Assembly (NCBI GenBank): GCA_000827325.1
Contig: KN832880.1
Location: forward strand, 1,354,112-1,418,111
DNA length: 64,000 nucleotides
Direction: 5' to 3'
From: Oidiodendron maius Zn
Lineage: Eukaryota; Ascomycota; Leotiomycetes; Myxotrichaceae
The notes beneath the pieces are model-generated. The model worked only from the letters and a program-made list of their open reading frames with translations, made no database searches and had not been told where the DNA came from. The position numbers and the translations under genes were made by a program. Shown here piece after piece: positions 57,329 through 64,000 of this stretch (positions are counted from its first letter, which is position 1; each line of letters starts with the position of its first letter).

Positions 57329-60300
57329 CTATGAATCCCCATACAATTCCCACACCGACTTGGGACGCTCATATCCTCTGAGGCTAGTGGCGCTCTTGTA
57401 ATCAATATCGAGTCTTTCACACATAATCAGATTCATCGTGTTATTAATGAGGCAAATGAGGAAATCATACCCAAATGCCCTCGGTCCACCCAGTTCTAGT
57501 CCCTTTTCGGATACCCACTGAGGTGGGCTGGGAAGCGCAACGACAGACACGCGCAATCCGTACTTATAGTCAGCGACTCCTAGAGGAGCACCGTTGGCCA
57601 GGTCTAGGAACTAGTTCATGGCTTGTTAGTAGAAACTTCTTGATACCACCGCGGGCTCCCACTAGCAATAGCTACAAAGGAGAGGAGAGAACGAACAGTA
57701 ATCAAATCCGGACAGATCGCCAATAATTCGTCATCTTTGCCTTCCACCTTCAAAATAGCATTCAAATTCTCGTTCTCGAAGTCAACGAAAAGTCTACTGC
57801 TTATCTCTCGTCCTTCCTTTTTATGGTTTACACGGGAGGGATCTTCTCTCGATATCTCGTCCAAGAATACGTTTCCCCGGGTAAAGCCCTTCGAGACGAA
57901 GCGTGTGACCGAGGTGATCTTGCCAGTGAAAAGGAGAGAGCCGTGATGCTCGGATAGGAGGGTTGAGATTGGGTCAAGTTTGAGGGAGCGAGAGATAGCA
58001 ATGCATCGACCGATCGTCCACGCTAGAGTATATTAGTTTACACTACGGTGAAAGGCAGCGGAGGAACAAACCATAAGAGAAAGAATTGGGTGGCAGGGTC
58101 TTGGCCTCCGTGCCGAGTATCGGATTGAGGCAGGCTCCAGCCAACGACCCAAGACTCACGGAAGCGTTACGCATGACTTCTTCCGCTGTAAAATTGTCTA
58201 GTGTATCTGAGAAAACCTAGAAAATCTCTCATTAATACATTAATCTACTCTGGCTGGCCAAAAAGACTTACCACTTCTTTTCCAGACCCATCAGCTATTG
58301 TGGCTGGAGTAACCAACAAACCATTCAGACATCGGATACTCTGGTAAACCATTGGGTATGCTCTTGCCACGAGATCTGTATCGAGTACGCTTTTACCAAA
58401 ACGATGAGCAGCAAGGAGCGCTTCAAAGGCATTCAAACCTCCGATTTCATGAGTGATGATGGCGTCAAATGTCTCGTGATTGGTTATCCTCAGCTGAGAC
58501 TTGATTGCATCTGCAATCCTATAGGGATTTACTTAGCATTTATAGGCTAAATAAAATAGAAAGCTTACTCGTGCAATCCTGGTATTCGTTCCACATAAAT
58601 ACTAGGGGCACCCTAATCACATATTATTATTTATATCTTGTAATCATTTGGATGCTTCTTACCATGAGCCCTATAACGAGGGCAACGCCATCATCAGGGA
58701 ATGTGTCATGACGTCTTATTGTAAGGTCGCCTCCACTTCGAAGTACTTCTAAAAGAGCGAGGTGGGTTGGATACGGTTCTCCACAACTTCCAACCCCCAA
58801 GACCCCAGTCCCGTCTGAAAGGAATTGGAGATCAATTTCAGAGAGGTGCCATAAATCACCTTCTATTCGTGGACGATAACTCTCCAAATCGACGTTTTCA
58901 ATGATGTCGTACGACGAACCTTTGTGATTATCTGGCAGACTATTGGGTATCGTTGAAATCAAGTTGGGTTTGTCGAAAACTTCCCCAGTACTCTCGGGAG
59001 ATTCAAACGTCTCTTCGTAGCCCTCAACTAAGTCTCCTACAACACGAACATAGAGCTGCGTTGCTCCATTCGTAACGTAGGATATTGGCACAAATTCAAC
59101 CTCAACGACTTCGATCGTTTCCCGATTGCCCCCTGCAGTAACGCATCGCTCTATAGCGAGCTTCTTTGCTTCTTCAATCTCCTGTTCGATAGAATTCTCT
59201 TCAGGAATTACCATCTTCTCCACAGCGCCGCTGGCTTTCCCAATCTATTAGGTATAAGCGAAGTGAAATATTAGGAGGATAGAGTAACCTACTGCAGCAC
59301 CAACAGCATTCGCGACTTCGAAATATTCTGGCTTAATGACCTCTCCAACTCCATTAATGTGATCACCAATAATAATACTCCCGCCTCCTACTAAAATTAC
59401 CTTTGCGTCTCCCTGCTTTGTCTTCACAGTATCTATAGCCTCTTCTAATATGCGTAAACATTCCTTAAGGGCAGCATCCTTGATCGCCTGTGGCACTAGT
59501 GTTTCGTCTTTTGAGAGAATCAAATCTGTTGTCTATAGCGTTTGATTAATCCAGATCCTCTATACATTAAGCGCGTGAACTTACTGTCATAATATTTCCT
59601 CCCCAATGCATACTCTCTGCTTCAAGTCTCGCCCCAACAGAATCTGGTCCAACAGATATGCGCCCGGGGATTTGTCTGATTATGGATCCACCGCCAAGGG
59701 CTACATTATGGACATCAGGAATTGTGAAATTCGTTCGCACTCCAGCAATTTTAACGAATGCGGCCGACTGCCGTGGATAACCATTCGGCAAGAGAGTGCA
59801 TATATCCGTCGTCGTGCTTCGATATGTCAGTCGTGGGAGGGCTAGAGAAAAGAGGAGAAGTGGAGGGGCAACCGCTGAATAATAATTAAACAAGCACTGA
59901 GAAATATTCAGCTTACCCTCCAATATCTATCACAAGGACCTCTCTATCATCTGATTCCTCCTGTGATGTCTTTGCCAACAAGGCAGCAGCACCTCTCGCA
60001 CTGTTTGTCGGGCCAGAACGAAAGCATTTGACAGGATATTGCGCAGCCGTACTGGCTTTGCTCAGCGTGCCATCATTCAAAGTGATATATAAGTTGCAAT
60101 TTCCCACTTTCTTCACTGCAGATGCAAGGCCAGCTATCACATGGCGGGCGAATCTCCGTAGGCTGGCGTTTAAGATACTAGCATTTTCACGTTCAAGGAA
60201 ACCAATCCGACCAATGGAATGAGAACAAGAGATATCGAAACCGGGTCCTAGTTCCGAGGCAAGAATTTCCCTGGCTCTTTCTTCTTGTGCTGAGTTTGAG

Positions 60301-61164
60301 GGAGAATATACTCCAATAATGACTATGCTAGCAATGGATTTTGACCTGATTAGTGAAGCTTGCTCCTGTAGTTGTTTCACATTCAAGTCGGATATTGGTG
60401 TCCCATCAACTAGAACAGTCAGCTACCCCTCACACAAGAACGAATTTGGCGGCAAAACATTAACAGCCATTGAGATGCAGGTAATTCTGGTTAATAATCG
60501 GCGGCGGTCTTACGTATAAAACGTTAGACACATCTGAGAAGCCAAAGAAGGACAAGATAGAGAATCCCACACCAAATATTTCTTTACAATCATTGCGGAG
60601 AGGATTCCTACCTTGATAACCGCCATCCACATATCCAAAATGCCCTTCCACCAGCTTTCGCAATGTAGGAGGGAAATCAACTACAAAGATTAATGTCAAC
60701 GTGTTACAAGTGGAGACAATACATACCAAAAGGCGGAGAGCCTCTAGAATATGGTCCGCATAATCGTATGACCGCAACTTTGTCCAACTTGCTTGAATCT
60801 TGTTCAAGCACTGCATTGACAAATTGCTAATGGAGGTAAGCAGAGGAATAGGCCACGTAAGGTCGGGGACGCTCACCGGGGATACTCACTGTGGTCCCAA
60901 TCTTAACAGATTCAACTTGGTTTCCGGGTATTTTCGCCTTCCGCAACACCTCTTCAATGGCCACTTCCACTCCGCCTTGGATATCTGGTGTCGTCGGAGT
61001 TTTGTGCCACTCCAGAACCCCTTCACCTTCGATTATTACAGCTGTTACCCACCGTCAATTCCTCAGTCCCATGATGAAGTCGAGGCTGATTTACCATCGG
61101 TGTTCGTCCCGCCCACATCAATCCCAATGACACAAGATCGCCTGGGAGAGGTCGTCGCTGCCAT
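57329..61164 (-). CDS. Hydantoinase/oxoprolinase-DUF917 fusion protein
   Basis: Fourteen exons: 61164-61095, 61041-60890, 60826-60727, 60680-60612, 60533-60514, 60422-59917, 59816-59585, 59532-59293, 59244-58663, 58612-58569, 58518-58272, 58216-58072, 58022-57697, 57610-57329, total 1004 residues. The N-terminal half is a hydantoinase A/oxoprolinase: GIDVGGTNTD (ATP-binding start), HKTPTTPDIQGG, GTTQFVNAV, VIRLCGPYSRG, then DIGGTTTDIC and VILVGGGSIII. These ATP-dependent enzymes open cyclic imides or 5-oxoproline rings. From about residue 595 the protein is DUF917-like (WHLSEIDLQFLSDG, GVGSCGEPYPT, THEIGGLNAFEALLAA), a family linked to thiohydantoin desulfurization. Both parts in one chain suggest two-step handling of a hydantoin-like compound, probably cytosolic. 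The last intron (57611-57696) is the least certain; exon 5 is only 20 bases. Confidence 0.9.
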
Positions 61165-62052
61165 TACAGGAGATATCAAGAGAGAAACGCGAATCCGTGC
61201 ATATTGTAGAGCAGGTGGTAGCTATGGGGGTCCTCTTATATTAATTAGTTTCGGCAGTTTTCTGTTTAAATTAGCGCATATGATTAGCAATTCTCATACA
61301 AACTTCTGTCGCACCACACTTTAACATCGTGAACGGCCATCGGTTCTGAGTCATGACTTGGCCGCAAGCGACGTGCGATAGGCCAGATCTGGGAGCACCG
61401 AGTCAGACCGATAACCAGAGGGCGAGACGGTTTTGATTGGTGGGAGGGACAAGCTGCCATGTGCGACGGTCAGGGGATGCGGATGCGGTGGCACGGGACG
61501 CCTTGAGCGTTAGAGAGAAGGTTGACAAGGCAAACAGAGGCATTGGACCGTTATTCCGGGGTTAATTGGTTTCGAAACAAATGTAACAACTCAACGGGCT
61601 TGGTACAGCTCAAGGGGCGGAAGCACCCTGCGCGCGGAATAGAATATGTCCAGTGGAGTCTCCAAGCGAGAGTGCATACTACCGTTACACTGTACGTTCA
61701 AGATACCAAGCGTTTCTTTGAGAAAGATGGCCCTGCGCCCGAAGAGAAGAGGAGAGAAGAGATGTTCGGTATGAACCCAATTATCTGCCGCGGGACGCCG
61801 TCGATTCCGCTGACTAGAATAGAGGATCCCTGCCGCTCCAGCCGTGCACTGCAAGCCCAGGAGCGGAGCTACGTCGCTAAACTGAAGCAGTTCCCGCTCT
61901 TAAGCTACGTTAGCAACCTGTCCCCGGAAAAGCCCCATCAGTTGTGACAGCCGTCATGGCGGTGGACGACATATGAAGGGGCCGCATTCTCATTCTTCCT
62001 CTCATCTGCAACTCCCACACAACACTTGAGTATCCAGCCCGGAACCATAATC
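61165..62052. other. Intergenic between divergent genes; one weak open frame
   Basis: About 890 bases between the hydantoinase and Atg22-like start codons. A 141-codon plus-strand frame (61522-61947) lacks recognisable domains and is likely chance or leader. Confidence 0.45.
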
Positions 62053-63789
62053 ATGGCCGAGGTCGAGAAACCGCAGGACGAGAAGCGACCCGAGGCTGCG
62101 CTGGTCACCGAGGAATCCGGTGGCGACGCGATTGTGGAGGACAAATCATACGGACCTCCTGCAACGAAAAGAGAAGTGTGGTCCTACTATGCGTACTTCG
62201 CGGCGAACAATGGCCTCGGGTCGTTCCAGTAGTGAGTGTGACCTCCTCCCGAATCCCAGTCCTTCGTGTTACAGTCGCTGACGCAGTATGAAACAGCTCC
62301 AACCTCCTCTTCCAAAACCTCATCTATCTTGCTTCATTCAACCCGGAAGTACTCCCTCTCGGCAGCGAACCATGTGGTGTCGACCCAACGGCGCCATGCG
62401 ACATCTGGTGGGGAGGGGGCGGCCGACATAGATCATACACGTCTGTTATATTGATTGGAAATGGACTGAGCTTCCTCTGCCAGTCACTCATTTTCCTTTC
62501 GGTAGGGAGTTTGGCAGATTATGGCAACTGGAATCCGTGGGTTGTCAGGATATTCTCCGTTATATGCTGGGCGTTTGAATTCGGATTCCTTGGTGTGAAG
62601 ACGGCAGACAAATGGCAGGCTGCAATGGCGTTATATATCTTGAGCAGTAGGTGCCTTCCCACTTCCGGCATTTCGCAAAGGGTGGAAACTAACTACGGCT
62701 GATGATACAGGTGTTACTTGGTGGGCTTCTTTCGTCTTCTTCAATGCCGTGTTCCCGAAGCTTGCCCACGACCTCCCCGAAGCCCGAGAAGCCAAAGAGC
62801 GTTTCGTGAACGGCGAGATTACTGAGGACGAATATGAATTCAAAACTTCCATGGCGAGATCAAAAATCATGAATATGAGCTGGGCATGGAATAATGTTGG
62901 GGCCTGTGTCGTCTGCGGACTGACGATTGGTGCGTTATTCGGCGTCCATGCGAACGATGGGGTCGCCCAGAACAACTGGGGTTACTCGATATCTGTAGCT
63001 GTCTGTACTGGCTTCTGGATCGTTTTTGCTGTTCCGTGGTTTCTCTGGGAGAAAAGACGGCCTGGACCGGCAGTTCCTAAAGGAGATAATTACTTCACAT
63101 TGGGGTTTAAGCAGGTGTGGTTTACGATGAAGCAGGCATGGAAGCTGAAGCAAACGTTCGCCTACCTCGTGGCATATTTCTTTCTTGCTGACGGGACCGG
63201 AACGACACAAGTTATGATTGCGATCGCGCAAACCCAAACGGTCCTGTTTTCCGTCACGGAGAATACCTACCTCATCCTCGTGCAATCAGCATCGGCCTTT
63301 TTCGGCGTCATGATTGTGTATACGATTCAGCAACGCTTCAAAATCAAAACCAAGACCATGCTTCAAATATCGAATTTCACATGCTTTCTGCTCCCGATGT
63401 GGGGAATGATTGGGATCTGGACCACGAAAGTTGGATTCCACAATCTTTGGGAGTTCTGGCTATTCGGAGGGATTTACGGAGTCACAATCGGTACGCAATA
63501 TTCTTATGGGCAGGCATTTATGGCCGAACTCGTGCCTAAGGGCAGGGAGTACATGTTCTTCAGTCTCTTGGGGATTGTTTCCAAGGGCTCCGCTTGGATT
63601 GGGCCTATTGTCTCCAGTGCCATTGTGGATCGCAGTGGGAACCAATGGACGCCTTTCCCGTGGATCGCAGCACTCATTTTTGTCCCTTGGGTGGGGATCT
63701 TTTTTATCAGCGTAGAGAAGAGCCGGAAGGAATGCGCGGAGTATCTTAATAACGAGGCACGGGATCTGCGGAAGGAACATGGAGCATGA
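62053..63789 (+). CDS. Atg22-like vacuolar/MFS transporter
   Basis: Exons 62053-62231, 62297-62646, 62711-63789, total 535 residues. Family: autophagy-related protein 22-like MFS proteins, vacuolar amino-acid effluxers. Seen: acidic cytosolic N-terminus, KREVWSYYAYFAANNGLG at the first helix (a hallmark), an extracytosolic loop with CGVDPTAPCD, then about eleven hydrophobic helices, including GTQYSYGQAFMAELVP and FFSLLGIVSKGSAWIGPI. The conserved SYYAY...NNG block is intact. Several Atg22-like paralogues occur in ascomycetes, so this one may be a plasma-membrane or cluster transporter instead. The acceptor of intron 1 (62296) was chosen over an upstream AG because it restores YSNLLFQN. Confidence 0.92.
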
Positions 63790-64000
63790 CCTATGCCTAC
63801 AAAAGGGGCGAATAAGAGCCAGGAGCCATATTAATCTAGTAACAGCGATGCGAAATCGGCAGGCAGATCGGCATCTTTCCTATCTACGTTCGGTGGTGGA
63901 AGTTTGGGTTGCACTGGGTATTCGCGGGTGCGTATTCGCTCTATAGTGTGTTAACAATCAAATTCTGGGTCAAATATTACAACATAATAGACCTAATTAT

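Overview
The window looks like nuclear DNA of a filamentous ascomycete (Pezizomycotina; a Leotiomycetes-type genome is my best guess, by inference only). Genes are broken by short GT-AG introns of about 42-107 bases, some with CTAAC/CTGAC-like branch sites, and the gene content is typical of these fungi: HET, NLR/TPR and ankyrin proteins, F-box proteins, Zn2Cys6 and bZIP regulators, an Atg22-like transporter, AT-rich worn repeats and fungal transposons. No bacterial-style operons, CRISPR arrays, rRNA or convincing tRNA genes were seen.

Layout. 1-5.9 kb: two Ty1/copia fossils in opposite orientation plus an extra LTR. 6.0-9.1 kb: a decayed NLR (C2H2 finger, NB-ARC, TPR). 9.76-11.2 kb: an intact Tc1/mariner-type DNA transposon with 37-base perfect inverted ends. 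11.5-17.6 kb: a secreted aspartic protease, an F-box/ankyrin protein, a chromodomain fragment and a four-helix membrane protein. 17.6-20.5 kb: gene-poor. 20.5-21.9 kb: a Hog1/p38-class MAP kinase in eight exons. 22.8 kb: relic of a short-chain reductase. 23.4-27.2 kb: a FAD-dependent aromatic hydroxylase and a polytopic membrane protein, same strand. 28.0-31.3 kb: a HET protein bracketed by two copies of a ~250-base repeat that carries the end of a small spliced gene. 31.4-33.4 kb: a type I surface glycoprotein. 35.8-39.7 kb: a Zn2Cys6 regulator and a secreted carboxylesterase sharing a divergent promoter. 40.1-44.7 kb: an aldo-keto reductase, a bZIP factor and an F-box protein. 45.4-51.5 kb: a GFA/CENP-V enzyme, a copper P1B-ATPase with a cysteine-rich N-terminus, and a VOC/glyoxalase-like protein. 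54.0-56.8 kb: a zinc-cluster-like/ankyrin protein with 15 repeats. 57.3-61.2 kb: a hydantoinase/oxoprolinase-DUF917 fusion in 14 exons. 62.1-63.8 kb: an Atg22-like transporter.

How it fits together. This is an accessory-type region. One theme is self/non-self recognition and its decay (NLR relic, HET, ankyrin and F-box proteins next to transposons). Another is stress and detoxification (Hog1-like kinase, copper efflux ATPase, GFA and VOC enzymes, aldo-keto reductase, aromatic hydroxylase, hydantoinase, Atg22-like transporter). For every multi-exon gene the exon boundaries given were worked out by hand from splice signals and conserved protein blocks; in all of them the summed exon length is a multiple of three, which supports the models, but no transcript evidence was available.
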